From assembly GCA_022824305.1 (NCBI GenBank), contig JAJEAD010000065.1, positions 1 to 32,443 of the forward strand: a stretch of 32,443 bases of DNA, given 5' to 3'. This stretch comes from Gammaproteobacteria bacterium (GTDB lineage Bacteria; Pseudomonadota; Gammaproteobacteria; HK1). Made by a program: the position numbers and the translations under genes. Positions 7,919 to 18,317 of this stretch are shown here, in pieces. The stretch's first letter is position 1. Every line of letters starts with the position of its first letter. The notes below the pieces were generated by a model. The model was given only the letters and a program-made list of their open reading frames with translations. It made no database searches and was not told the origin of the DNA.

Positions 7919-8127
7919 AGGCCCACCTCACGGTTGCGAGACGATGGAGAAATGAGTGCCACAGGTCGGACCGGCGTGCCACGAGCCTGACCAATACACG
8001 GGCCTTCGAGGCCTACCAAGTGTAGAGGCCGGTGCGCGCGGATTCCCCATTTGGGCACCCCGACATGGGTGATGCCGGATAGATGTTTGCAACTGACCCA
8101 AGTGCTCATCGCGACATCGCTTGCACC
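7919..8127 (+). ncRNA. Candidate seekRNA/bridge-RNA region of the second IS1111-group element
   Basis: The 209-nt noncoding tail holds TTGCG (7934-7938), AGACGAT (7939-7945) and AGGTCGGACC (7963-7972), the same ordered block as in the first element. A strong hairpin, GGCCT-TCG-AGGCC, lies at 8001-8013. By analogy with characterised IS1111-group elements, the guide RNA would be encoded here. The accompanying transposase is dead, so any RNA could only act with a protein supplied by another copy. Confidence 0.4.
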
Positions 8128-8142
8128 AGGAGAGCCGTCCAT
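8128..8142 (+). repeat. Right subterminal inverted repeat of the second IS1111-group element
   Basis: AGGAGAGCCGTCCAT is complementary to 6838-6852 except at one position. Confidence 0.85.
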
Positions 8143-8154
8143 AGATGTATTGGC

Positions 8155-8513
8155 GTTCGACAGACATTGACCACGTTGTTGCCGAAGGCGGAGATTGGGC
8201 ATCTGGTCCATGAATGCGGGGCGGTTCGACGACGCCGCGAGGTCGAGGCCAGCGCAATGTTGTGGACAGTGTTGCTCGGACTCGGAACTGGACGAGAGCG
8301 CATGCTGACCGGTCCTGGGCGTACCTGGGAGCGTGTGACGGGCAAGTCGCTGGTGCCCTCGTCGTTCTAGGGCCGATCCAGCAAGGCGCCGGTCCGGATG
8401 CTTCGGGGGCGGTTCCGGGTGGGTTGATGACGAAGCTCGCTGCGAGAGAGTTGCGCTACGGCGGCATGCTCGAAGGATTCCGTGATGCGCTGGTCGGCGA
8501 TGCGAAATCGGAA
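8155..8513 (+). pseudogene. Decayed fragment of an IS4-like transposase (N-terminal part)
   Basis: One frame reads a segment typical of the N-terminal domain of IS4-type transposases (LLPKAEIGHLVHECG, then GAVRRRREVE, GLGTGRERML and LVPSSF) up to a stop at 8368-8370. Homology appears to resume after indels in another frame with LMTKLAARELRYGGMLEG and FRDALVGDA, ending near 8513. The stop sits where a Tyr codon is expected, and the G-rich stretch around 8395-8420 seems to carry indels. No DDE core remains. The fragment begins right at the end of the second IS1111-group element. The assignment rests on remembered family pattern and is moderately sure. Confidence 0.55.
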
Positions 8514-8729
8514 GAACACAACCGTCAGCTCGCAGGAGGACCGAGAGGTAATCTGACTTGCATTCCAACTGGTAACCGTCAAGGAGCGGCACTGTCAGGT
8601 GAATACGATCTCAGAACACACCTTGGATACCTTCCGCGGCAGCAGAAGAGAAAGCTGGCTCAGGTAGACACAGGCTGTTCTCTTCCTTGCAAGGCAGTGC
8701 GAGGCGTGGTTGACGATCATTTCGCACCC
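8514..8729. other. Unassigned spacer between IS remnant and serine hydrolase gene
   Basis: About 215 bases lie between the last recognisable transposase-like sequence and the stop codon of the minus-strand hydrolase gene. Short open frames exist on both strands but none resembles a known family or has a good ribosome-binding site. Base composition is intermediate between the insertion-sequence region and the chromosomal part, so the edge of the accessory segment probably lies here. Confidence 0.4.
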
Positions 8730-9875
8730 TCACTCGAACGGCAGCTCACACACCGCCTGGGCCATGTGCGAAACATCACTCACGTAGTCCTCATCCGAGC
8801 CCGATAGGGTCTCGAGCACGCTGAAGAAGGCCACGGAGATTCGAGTGTCGAGGTTGGCGAGGAGGAACTGGCCGGCAAAGCCGCCGTGGCCGACGGAACG
8901 GTCGATGACGATGAGCTGGCCTCGGTAGCGCTGCCAGTCGCGGGGCGGGCCGCGATGCTTCGACGGGCTCGTCATCGCGTCCCGCAGGAACTCGGGACTG
9001 CCCACTGGCCGACCTTCCACGCCAAGGCCCTCTCTGGCGAAGATTCCTCCGTAACGAGCGAGGTCGCGTGCCGTCAGCGAGCAGCCGCCGTTCAGGATGG
9101 GGGTGCCTCCGCGGTCGGTGGATACGTAGAGGGAGTCTTCCAGGCCCGCCGCCTCGGCGATCTCGACCAGGTAGTCGCGGATTGGTCGGCCGCTCACGCG
9201 CTCCGCGATCAATTCGAGGACATCGGTGTTTGCCGACTTGTAGTCGATCGCGCTGCTCCGGTTCTCGATGTCGTCGCTGCGGATGCTGCACAGAAATGCG
9301 TGATTCGAAAGCTCGGGCTCACCCGGTGCGGGTACCCGCCAGCCCATCGAGACCTCCTGCTCCAGCGCGCTGGTATGGGGATCGGAGTAGTCCTCGCTGT
9401 AGTCGTTGGCGACGTTCATGTCGAGCACGTCACGCACGCGGGCCCTGGCGTAGCCCGAACCGATCTCCGGAAGATAGGTCTCCACCGCGGCGTTCGGATC
9501 GACCAGGCCGGCATCCGTGAGCTGACCGTAGATCAGGTGCATCATGGTCTTGCTGATGGACATGATCGCGTGTGGACGCTCCGGTCCGAAGTCGGGGGCG
9601 TAGCGTTCGTAGAGGAGCCGGGCGTCGCGCACCACCGCCATCGCCGAGAACATGGAAGTGTGGGTCAGACGCTGCACCTCCGGCATGGTTTCGATGCGCA
9701 TGTCGAAGTCCCGCGCCAGGGGCAGCACGTTTCGCGCCCGGAGGCGGATCCCGTGACGCGAGATCCGGTGCAGGTTGTGGAACCCCCAGCGACGGGTGTC
9801 GGGCGAGTTCCAGACTGCGCGCTCGGCGCTGCGCACGGTGAGATCGGGGTTGGGGATGGTGTTGAACGCGGTCAT
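8730..9875 (-). CDS. Serine hydrolase, beta-lactamase/esterase family
   Basis: This 381-residue protein belongs to the class C beta-lactamase-like superfamily (penicillin-binding-protein fold), which includes esterases and 6-aminohexanoate-dimer hydrolase. The active-site SxxK motif is SISK (Ser nucleophile, Lys base). A YKSAN segment further along fits the Tyr-x-Asn position, and GHGGFAGQ near the C-terminus fits the KTG-equivalent (here HGG). No signal peptide is visible, suggesting a cytoplasmic enzyme. The ATG at 9875 has GAGGAG 7 nt upstream; the longer frame begins at a TTG that overlaps this ribosome-binding site and is unlikely. The gene is monocistronic, and its substrate cannot be told from sequence. 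Confidence 0.85.
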   Translation of the reverse strand: MTAFNTIPNPDLTVRSAERAVWNSPDTRRWGFHNLHRISRHGIRLRARNVLPLARDFDMRIETMPEVQRLTHTSMFSAMAVVRDARLLYERYAPDFGPERPHAIMSISKTMMHLIYGQLTDAGLVDPNAAVETYLPEIGSGYARARVRDVLDMNVANDYSEDYSDPHTSALEQEVSMGWRVPAPGEPELSNHAFLCSIRSDDIENRSSAIDYKSANTDVLELIAERVSGRPIRDYLVEIAEAAGLEDSLYVSTDRGGTPILNGGCSLTARDLARYGGIFAREGLGVEGRPVGSPEFLRDAMTSPSKHRGPPRDWQRYRGQLIVIDRSVGHGGFAGQFLLANLDTRISVAFFSVLETLSGSDEDYVSDVSHMAQAVCELPFE

Positions 9876-10212
9876 GGCTGTTCTCCTCAATTCGGGAGCA
9901 GGTCACAGTGTTACCCCGATTTTCGTCGAGAGGGCGTCAGGATGTCGTGGTAGCGGGGCGCACGGAGCGAGAGACGCTGAGTTCGTAGCCGGCACTACGT
10001 CAAAGGGGCTCGAGGGAGTACGGCCTGCTACCGCGAACAGATCGGCGTCCGCAACAGGGCATCGGGAAACACTGCGGCAAAGGCTGAGCCCCGTGGCCGA
10101 CCCGGTCGCTTCGGGCCGCTGTCCGTTGGAGAGGGGCTCGCTCAGCCCTCGTTGTCGACAGGTGGGTGCGCTCCGGTGGGCTGGGGCGGAGGACGGGGAT
10201 TCGGTCGCTGCG
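9876..10212. other. Intergenic region without recognised gene
   Basis: These 337 bases separate the hydrolase start from the end of the PLP-lyase gene; both genes are on the minus strand. It should hold the hydrolase promoter next to 9876 and the end of the oxyR operon transcript. No convincing open frame, terminator with a T-run or repeat was found. Confidence 0.4.
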
Positions 10213-11505
10213 TCAGTTGTAGCGCGCCGCGGAGCGCTTCTTCCCGTCGCTTGCGGGCGCCCGGCGCAGCGCGGCGCGCAGGTCCGCGATGTACTGGTCG
10301 ATGACCCGATCGTGTTCGGGCGAGAGCATGAGGTGGATGGCGGGGGGATCGTCGAGGCGGGCGCTGAACCAGCCCTGCTCGGCGAGGTGGTCGCCGACGG
10401 CATGGATGTCGAGGGTGTCCGAGGCGTAGGCGATGAGGCCGAGCTGGGGCGAGCCGACGACGCGCAGCTCGCCGGTGGCGGCGATGGCCGCCTCCAGGCG
10501 CTCGCGAGTCCGCACGACCCGTTCCGCCTTTTCCCGGTAGCCGGCCTCTCCCAGGTAGTGCAGCACCGCCCAGGCCGAGGCGATGGCGCCTCCGGGGCGG
10601 GTGCCGGCGGCGGAGGGGGTGCGCATGGTGCCGACGGGCCAGGCGTCGCAGGTGAACACCTGGTGGTCCCGCTGTTCGGCGTCGCGGTGGAAGAGGGTGG
10701 ATGCCCCCTTTGCGGCGTATCCGTACTTGTGCAGGTCGGCCGACATGGAGCGCACGCCGGGCACGCTGAAGTCGAAGGCGGGAAGGTCGACCCCGTTCAT
10801 CCGCGCGAAGGGCGCGAAGTAGCCGCCCACGCAGGCGTCGACGTGGAGCCAGATGCCGCGCTCGACGGCGAGCGCTCCCAGCTCGTCGACAGGATCGATC
10901 ACGCCGTAGGGAAAGCAGGGGGCGGAGCCGACCAGCATGAGGGTGCGCTCCGACAGCGCGGCCGCCATCGCGCCGACATCCGCCCGGCAGTCGGCGCCGA
11001 CGGGCACCCTCCGGATCTGGAGATCGAGCCAGGACGCCGCCTTGTCGAAAGCGGGGTGGGCGGAGCGCGGCATCAGCGCCTGCATGTCCCGGGTGTCGGC
11101 GCCCTTCGCCCGGGCCTGGTCTCGACAGGTCTTCAGCGCGAGGAAGATGCTCTCCGAGCCGCCCGAGGTCATGTCCCCGCAGGCGCCCTCCGGCGCGTTC
11201 AGGAGATCGAGCCCGATGGCGACCACGTCGGATTCCATCTTCGCGAGGCTCGGGAAGGCGCTGCCCGCGCCGAGCCCGTTCTCGGACTGGTACATCGCAT
11301 AGGCCGATTTCGCCACTTCGAGGACGTCGTCGCCGGCATGGAAGACGAAGACGGCGGTGCGCAGATCGCGCCAGCGCGCGTCGCCCTCGCCCATTGCGGC
11401 GAGCTCCTTCTCCAGGGCGGGCCAGTCGCGGCCGCTTCGTGGCAGGGTCTTTCTCAACGTGGCGGACTCCCGCGAGCCCCGGGGCATCGTGGCGATGTCG
11501 TTCAT
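10213..11505 (-). CDS. PLP-dependent lyase/decarboxylase, sphingosine-1-phosphate-lyase-like
   Basis: The 430-residue protein is a group II PLP-dependent decarboxylase-fold enzyme. Family motifs are clear: TSGGSES (113-119), SAHPAFDKA (148-156), VGSAPCFPYG (192-201), HVDACVGG with the Asp (D223) that contacts the pyridine nitrogen, and SADLHKYGY with the Schiff-base lysine K260. These blocks match sphingosine-1-phosphate lyases and related bacterial and archaeal amino-acid decarboxylases; the substrate is not settled. It has no N-terminal membrane anchor, unlike the eukaryotic lyase. Its ATG overlaps the TGA of oxyR (ATGA), so it is translationally coupled to the regulator. Although the frame stays open upstream through oxyR, the start is set at this overlap. 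Confidence 0.85.
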   Translation of the reverse strand: MNDIATMPRGSRESATLRKTLPRSGRDWPALEKELAAMGEGDARWRDLRTAVFVFHAGDDVLEVAKSAYAMYQSENGLGAGSAFPSLAKMESDVVAIGLDLLNAPEGACGDMTSGGSESIFLALKTCRDQARAKGADTRDMQALMPRSAHPAFDKAASWLDLQIRRVPVGADCRADVGAMAAALSERTLMLVGSAPCFPYGVIDPVDELGALAVERGIWLHVDACVGGYFAPFARMNGVDLPAFDFSVPGVRSMSADLHKYGYAAKGASTLFHRDAEQRDHQVFTCDAWPVGTMRTPSAAGTRPGGAIASAWAVLHYLGEAGYREKAERVVRTRERLEAAIAATGELRVVGSPQLGLIAYASDTLDIHAVGDHLAEQGWFSARLDDPPAIHLMLSPEHDRVIDQYIADLRAALRRAPASDGKKRSAARYN

Positions 11506-12419
11506 GGAGCCTCGCGCTGAGTGTAGTCGCTCAGCTCGCGCAGGGTGTCCCCCAGGCGCCTGAACTCCTCCGCTCGCAACGACGTCCGGCGCCAGGCCAG
11601 CCCGATCCGGCGCGATGCGGGCACGGCGAGGCGGGCGAGCGAGATGCCCGTGCCCCGGGCGATATGGGCGTCGACCGCGAGCCGCGGCACCAGGGTGACG
11701 CCGATACCCGCCGCGACCATCTGCACCAGGGTGTGCAGGCTGCTGGCCTCGAACTGCGCCCGTGCGATCGTGTCTCCCATCTCGCAGGCGTCCAGCGCGT
11801 GGCCCCGCAGGCAGTGGCCTTCTTCCAGCAGCAGGAGGCCTTCGCCCGCGAGCGCATCGAGCGATACCTCGCCGGCGCCCGCCAGCGCATGGTCCCGGTC
11901 GCAGGCGAACAGGAACTCGTCCTCCATGATGACGCAGGCGTCGAGGTCCCCCGTCTCGTAGGGCAGGGCGATCAGGGCGGCGTCCAGCTCTCCGTCTTCC
12001 AGCCGGGCGAGCAGCGGGGCGGTCTGCTCCTCTCTCAGGTAGACGGTCAGCTCCGGGAATCGCTCCCGCAACCCCGGCAGGACGCGCGGCAGGAGGAAGG
12101 GGCCGATCGTGGGGATCACCCCGAGGCGCATCTCGCCCGTCATCGGGGAGCGCCCGGCGCTGGCCACTTCCATCACTTCCTCGGCGTCGCGCAACAGCGC
12201 CTTCGCCCGCTCGGCGACCTGCGCCCCGACCCGCGTGATCAGCACGTGCCGGTTGGAGCGCTCGGCGACCGCGGTGCCGAGCACCGACTCGAGATCGCGA
12301 ATGCCCGCGCTGAGCGTCGACTGCGTGATGTGGCAGCGCTCCGCCGCGCGGCCGAAGTGCCGGGTGTCGGCCAGCGCCACCAGGTACTGGAGCTGCTTCA
12401 TCGTGGGCAGTCGCTTCAT
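11502..12419 (-). CDS. oxyR: LysR-family peroxide sensor OxyR
   Basis: This 305-residue LysR-type regulator has an N-terminal winged helix (about residues 7-65, with HFGRAAERCHITQSTLS) and a C-terminal sensor domain. The redox motif GHCLRGHALDAC contains two cysteines, C203 and C212, nine residues apart, matching C199/C208 of E. coli OxyR, which form the peroxide-induced disulfide. It diverges from katG, the classic OxyR target, supporting the assignment. The ATG at 12419 has AGGTGA upstream at suitable spacing; another Met occurs at residue 7. A PLP-dependent lyase follows with a 4-nt overlap. Autoregulation from the shared intergenic region is expected for the family. Confidence 0.93.
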   Translation of the reverse strand: MKRLPTMKQLQYLVALADTRHFGRAAERCHITQSTLSAGIRDLESVLGTAVAERSNRHVLITRVGAQVAERAKALLRDAEEVMEVASAGRSPMTGEMRLGVIPTIGPFLLPRVLPGLRERFPELTVYLREEQTAPLLARLEDGELDAALIALPYETGDLDACVIMEDEFLFACDRDHALAGAGEVSLDALAGEGLLLLEEGHCLRGHALDACEMGDTIARAQFEASSLHTLVQMVAAGIGVTLVPRLAVDAHIARGTGISLARLAVPASRRIGLAWRRTSLRAEEFRRLGDTLRELSDYTQREAP

Positions 12420-12450
12420 TGCACGTCACCTGGGGAGGAGTCTTCGTAAG

Positions 12451-14887
<2,437 letters not shown>

Positions 14888-14901
14888 TCGAGGGGAAGAA
14901 G

Positions 14902-14926
14902 GCCCGCGGCGAGCACCGCCGCGGGC
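14902..14926. terminator. Hairpin after katG
   Basis: GCCCGCGGC (14902-14910) pairs perfectly with GCCGCGGGC (14918-14926) across a 7-nt loop, 15 bases after the katG stop. There is no T-run, so it is a possible but not canonical intrinsic terminator. It lies between convergent katG and the LicD-like gene. Confidence 0.5.
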
Positions 14927-14972
14927 TCCGCCTTCTCCAGGAGCGTGGGAACCCGCTTTCTCGTGGTTCGCG

Positions 14973-14995
14973 GGGCGGACCTTCACGGTCCGCCC
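14973..14995. terminator. Second hairpin between katG and the LicD-like gene
   Basis: GGGCGGACC and GGTCCGCCC form a 9-bp perfect stem with loop TTCAC. It is symmetric and could serve either of the convergent transcripts, although no T-run follows on either strand. The remaining bases of this gap (to 15161) show no gene. Confidence 0.4.
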
Positions 14996-15161
14996 TCGAG
15001 CCTCCCCCATGAAGGTTCGACGCTCGGAATCACGGCGATCCCGTTCCTGATGCGCCCGCGGGCAATCCGAGCGGAAGTTGCGGACGGCTGAGAGCGGAAC
15101 GCTCGCCGAATGAATGCCGCCGCGCTTGCTTGCCGGTGCACCGCGATTGCGCGCCGGCGCA

Positions 15162-16460
15162 TCAGCCCCCGCGGTTCACCGCCGTGTGTCGGGACTCCAC
15201 CGCCGTCGTGTCGATGTAGGTGTACTCAATCTCCTCGAAGTTGCCGTAAAGCACACGCAGGTATGCGTGCGGATCACTCGGACAGGCGATCCTGCCTCCC
15301 GCAAACCCGATCGTCGAAGTCGGAAGCACAATCTCCTTCGGCACCCCATATCCACCGCCTTCCGTTGCCGGCATGTCTCCCTTGTGGCTCCGCCTCTCCA
15401 GCACTACCTCCCCGTAGCTCTCCGCGAGTCGGTACATTGCGATATCGACCCGGATTTCGCCGCGGAATCGATTGCGCTCCCAGCGGAAGGGCCTTGGCCT
15501 GGGTGGATCGAGTGACAGCGCGATCAACCCGTGCCTCTCGAAGAGATCGACGTAGTACCCATCTCGCCCGGCGCGCTCGGCGAGCGCGGCCGACAACCTG
15601 CTCCAGGTCATGTCCTCCTGCAGCAGGACCGAAATGTCGACGTCATCCTCCCAATCCAGGAGCGCTCCATTCCCCCGCACTGCGCCAAGCAGGCTTCCTC
15701 CCTCCAGCCAGTGGACGACACCCGCTTCCCTCAGACAGGTTGCGGCATAGTGTCCGATTTCCCGCAAGTGCTCGCGACAGCACGGCGCGGTGTTGAGGCC
15801 GAGACGGTTGATGTAGAGATTGAATGGGCAGGGCGGGGTGCTCCTGTCACAACCCCGCCAACTGACGACACCCTCCGACCACACCAGCTCTCGAATACCT
15901 TGGCGCGCGGCAAACGCCGGGATATCGCCTCGTGACTGGTTCTCGAGCACCGAGAGGTCCGACGGGTCCAAGGGATGGAGTCGACGTCGTCGCCATGCCC
16001 GATGATGACGGAGAAACCACGAGCACTCGATTGCCACGAGCGCGGTGAGCATTCCCTGAAGTTTGCTGTTCGGCACCACGAGACCGCCAACGAGGGCGGG
16101 GCCGATCAGCCAAAGGCCCGCGTGGTCGGCGTGCCTTGAAAGAAACTCCACCACCCGGTTGGACGGCCGAAATGTGAGAGCGGGCGCTGCGATGATGCCA
16201 GACGCGGCCACGATGAAAGCGCTCGAGGTGATCAGGCTGATGCCGCTCAGCGGAGCAGGACCGTTCGGCGTCAGCGACACCCACGCGACGGCGAGGATCG
16301 CCAGGAGCCCGGTTGCCAGAGCTTCCCATCGACTGAAGGGGACCCAGTTTCGAGGAAAGCGCATGAGACGGACAAGGGACAGGTACGCGACCGCGTAGAG
16401 GGCAGCGGCCACCAGTGCGGCGACGATCTCGGTGACCGCTGACGCCTCGATGCCGGTCAC
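15162..16460 (-). CDS. LicD-family phosphotransferase with five-segment membrane domain
   Basis: In this 432-residue protein the N-terminal 150 residues contain about five hydrophobic helices (near 12-30, 46-63, 72-93, 114-129 and 134-150). The C-terminal part is a LicD/fukutin-type nucleotidyltransferase-fold domain: EGGSLLGAVRGNG (253-265) followed by DWEDDVDI (269-276), the GSxLGxxR and metal-binding Asp motifs. Family members move phosphocholine or related phospho-alcohols from a CDP donor onto surface glycans or teichoic acids. A Cys-rich patch (C204, C211, C227, C228) precedes the motif. Its ATG overlaps the stop of the upstream cytidylyltransferase gene (ATGA), so donor synthesis and transfer are probably coupled. 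The acceptor and the moved group are unknown. Confidence 0.8.
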   Translation of the reverse strand: MTGIEASAVTEIVAALVAAALYAVAYLSLVRLMRFPRNWVPFSRWEALATGLLAILAVAWVSLTPNGPAPLSGISLITSSAFIVAASGIIAAPALTFRPSNRVVEFLSRHADHAGLWLIGPALVGGLVVPNSKLQGMLTALVAIECSWFLRHHRAWRRRRLHPLDPSDLSVLENQSRGDIPAFAARQGIRELVWSEGVVSWRGCDRSTPPCPFNLYINRLGLNTAPCCREHLREIGHYAATCLREAGVVHWLEGGSLLGAVRGNGALLDWEDDVDISVLLQEDMTWSRLSAALAERAGRDGYYVDLFERHGLIALSLDPPRPRPFRWERNRFRGEIRVDIAMYRLAESYGEVVLERRSHKGDMPATEGGGYGVPKEIVLPTSTIGFAGGRIACPSDPHAYLRVLYGNFEEIEYTYIDTTAVESRHTAVNRGG

Positions 16461-17269
16461 AAATCCGGTGCAGAGCGCGCTTTGGTGTCCCGTTTGCTCA
16501 TGTCCGGGGAACGAGGGCCATCTGCCCTCGACAGGATTCGCGGCAGGATTGTCGACTCGGCGCGCGCGATGTCCTCGGCGAAGTCGATCTCGATCCAGGG
16601 CAGTCCGGTGATGTCCACAACTGCAAATGTTCCTGGTGGTGAGGTCAGCAGTACGTCGCGAATCGCTTCCTCGTACGCTTCGTGGAGGCGATCCTGGCGC
16701 ACGTAGAGTTGCGTCTGGGCAATGAGCGAGCGGGCCGCACTGCTGGACAGCTTGAACATGCCAACGGACTCACCGCAATAGTCGAACTTCGCGCTCAGCC
16801 ACTTGCGGAACTCGATTATCTCACCGTTGCGGATACAGACCTTGACGGGCTCGTCTCCTGATTCGAGGTCGCGATCGAGAAGCAGACAGTTCCGGTGGGG
16901 GGAGCCTGTGAGACGTCGTGGCAGCTCTTCGTCATAGAGAATGTCGGCATCCATGAGCAGGACGGTGTCCCCGCAACACAGCTCGTCGCGCAGAGTCCAC
17001 AAGGTGACGATGTTGCCTTGCCGGTAGTCCTCGTTGAACACGGTTCGCACGAAGTCCTGTGCTCCGAGAACACGAATCTCCCTCTCGATTTCCGTGCACT
17101 GATACCCGATGCCGAGTACCAGCTCGTCGATGCCCTGGCGCTTGAGGATTCGTATATGCCGTTCCAGCAGTGATTTGCCGCCGAAGCGCAGCAGTACCTT
17201 CGGTGGAGGCCGGGGGAATGTGGATTCGAGTCGAACGCCGATTCCGGCGGCCAACATCACTGCTTTCAT
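16457..17269 (-). CDS. LicC-like cytidylyltransferase (NTP-transferase family)
   Basis: This 270-residue nucleotidyltransferase carries MKAVMLAAGIGVRL at the N-terminus, PPKVLLRFGGKSLLERHI (the PKxL substrate and phosphate motif), DYRQGNIVTLW (83-91), which resembles the NN-SLW segment of LicC-type phosphocholine cytidylyltransferases, DAD at 107-109 for metal binding, and a late WIEIDFAED metal motif. It likely makes a CDP-activated phospho-alcohol (choline, ethanolamine or aminoethylphosphonate) for the overlapping LicD-like enzyme. No choline kinase or importer (LicA or LicB) is nearby, so the substrate cannot be fixed. The ATG start at 17269 lacks a strong Shine-Dalgarno sequence. Confidence 0.78.
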   Translation of the reverse strand: MKAVMLAAGIGVRLESTFPRPPPKVLLRFGGKSLLERHIRILKRQGIDELVLGIGYQCTEIEREIRVLGAQDFVRTVFNEDYRQGNIVTLWTLRDELCCGDTVLLMDADILYDEELPRRLTGSPHRNCLLLDRDLESGDEPVKVCIRNGEIIEFRKWLSAKFDYCGESVGMFKLSSSAARSLIAQTQLYVRQDRLHEAYEEAIRDVLLTSPPGTFAVVDITGLPWIEIDFAEDIARAESTILPRILSRADGPRSPDMSKRDTKARSAPDL

Positions 17270-17462
17270 CGGAAGCTAGTGGTATCCGTGTTGATCAGAA
17301 CCATGGAGACTAACGAGCATGTTCATAATTCACAACGTTGATGCACTTGCAGACAGTGGTACTGTACATGGGAATGTCCAGGATGTGCGTTCATCGTCGG
17401 TCGGGCCGATGCGCGATGACGTTGACGTTTTCGTGTGACACCCCTCGGGAGAGCATTCGCGC
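17270..17462. promoter_or_regulatory. Divergent promoter region between the licC-like and moxR-like genes
   Basis: This 193-nt gap, richer in A+T than its surroundings, separates two divergently transcribed operons and should hold both promoters. GGGAGAG just before 17463 is the likely ribosome-binding site for the ATPase gene. No specific operator could be recognised. Confidence 0.4.
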
Positions 17463-18317
17463 ATGACCGCAGCACGTTTCGAAGGAACCGATACCTACGT
17501 CGCCACCGGCGACCTGATGCTCGCGGTCAACGCGGCGATCACGCTGGAGCGGCCCCTGCTCATCAAGGGCGAGCCGGGCACCGGCAAGACGATGCTCGCC
17601 GAGGAGGTGGCCCGCGCGATCGGCGCCCCCCTCATCCCATGGCACATCAAGTCGATCACGAAGGCGAGCCAGGGCCTCTACGAGTACGACGCGGTGGCGC
17701 GCCTGCGCGATTCCCAGCTCGGAGACGACCGGGTGCACGACATCGGCAACTACATCGTGCGCGGCAAGCTCTGGGAGGCCTTCGCATCCAAGGTCCGCCC
17801 GGTGCTCCTCATCGACGAGATCGACAAGGCGGACATCGAGTTCCCGAACGATCTCCTGCACGAGCTCGACCGCATGGAGTTCTACGTCTACGAGACCCGC
17901 GAGACGGTCACCGCGCGCCACCGCCCGATCATCATGATTACCAGCAACAACGAGAAGGAGCTGCCCGACGCCTTCCTCCGGCGCTGCTTCTTCCACTACA
18001 TCCGCTTCCCCGACCGGGAGACGATGACCCGCATCGTCGACGTGCACTACCCGGGGCTCAAGAAGGACCTGCTGCGCGAGTCGCTCGAGACCTTCTTCGA
18101 GATCCGCGAGGTGCCGGGTCTCAAGAAGAAGCCCTCGACCTCGGAGCTGCTGGACTGGATCAAGCTGCTCGTCGCCGAGGACATCCCGCCCGAGGCGCTG
18201 CGCGACCAGGACGCGCGCCAGGCCATCCCTCCGCTCTACGGGGCCCTGCTCAAGAACGAGCAGGACGTGCACCTCTTCGAGCGGCTCGCCTTCCTGCACC
18301 GCCGCAATGCTCGTTGA
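17463..18317 (+). CDS. MoxR-family AAA+ ATPase
   Basis: The 284-residue ATPase has Walker A GEPGTGKT (36-43), Walker B VLLIDE (114-119), sensor-1 Asn in ITSNNEKELPDAF, and arginines at FLRRCF suited to an arginine finger. MoxR ATPases work as hexameric chaperones with a von Willebrand factor A partner, often maturing metal enzymes or complexes. The next gene encodes such a VWA protein and overlaps this one by 11 nt, making a standard MoxR-VWA pair. No obvious client enzyme is adjacent. The ATG start is supported by GGGAGAG upstream. Confidence 0.92.
   Translation: MTAARFEGTDTYVATGDLMLAVNAAITLERPLLIKGEPGTGKTMLAEEVARAIGAPLIPWHIKSITKASQGLYEYDAVARLRDSQLGDDRVHDIGNYIVRGKLWEAFASKVRPVLLIDEIDKADIEFPNDLLHELDRMEFYVYETRETVTARHRPIIMITSNNEKELPDAFLRRCFFHYIRFPDRETMTRIVDVHYPGLKKDLLRESLETFFEIREVPGLKKKPSTSELLDWIKLLVAEDIPPEALRDQDARQAIPPLYGALLKNEQDVHLFERLAFLHRRNAR

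Larger units (their letters stand above)
6831..8145 (+). mobile_element. Second IS110-family element, IS1111 group, degenerate
   Basis: A 15-bp inverted repeat matching at 14 of 15 positions (ATGGACGGCTGTCCT at 6838-6852; complement at 8128-8142) bounds a disrupted transposase gene and a 209-nt noncoding tail. The ends are placed 7 bp outside the left repeat and 3 bp outside the right repeat, following the IS1111-group rule. The right end directly abuts an IS4-like transposase remnant, so the element probably inserted into or beside that older element. Confidence 0.8.

Noticed and set aside
10213..12429. A 738-codon open frame that would fuse the PLP lyase to upstream sequence
   Set aside because: The upstream half is an out-of-frame reading of oxyR; family sequence starts exactly at the ATG overlapping the oxyR stop.
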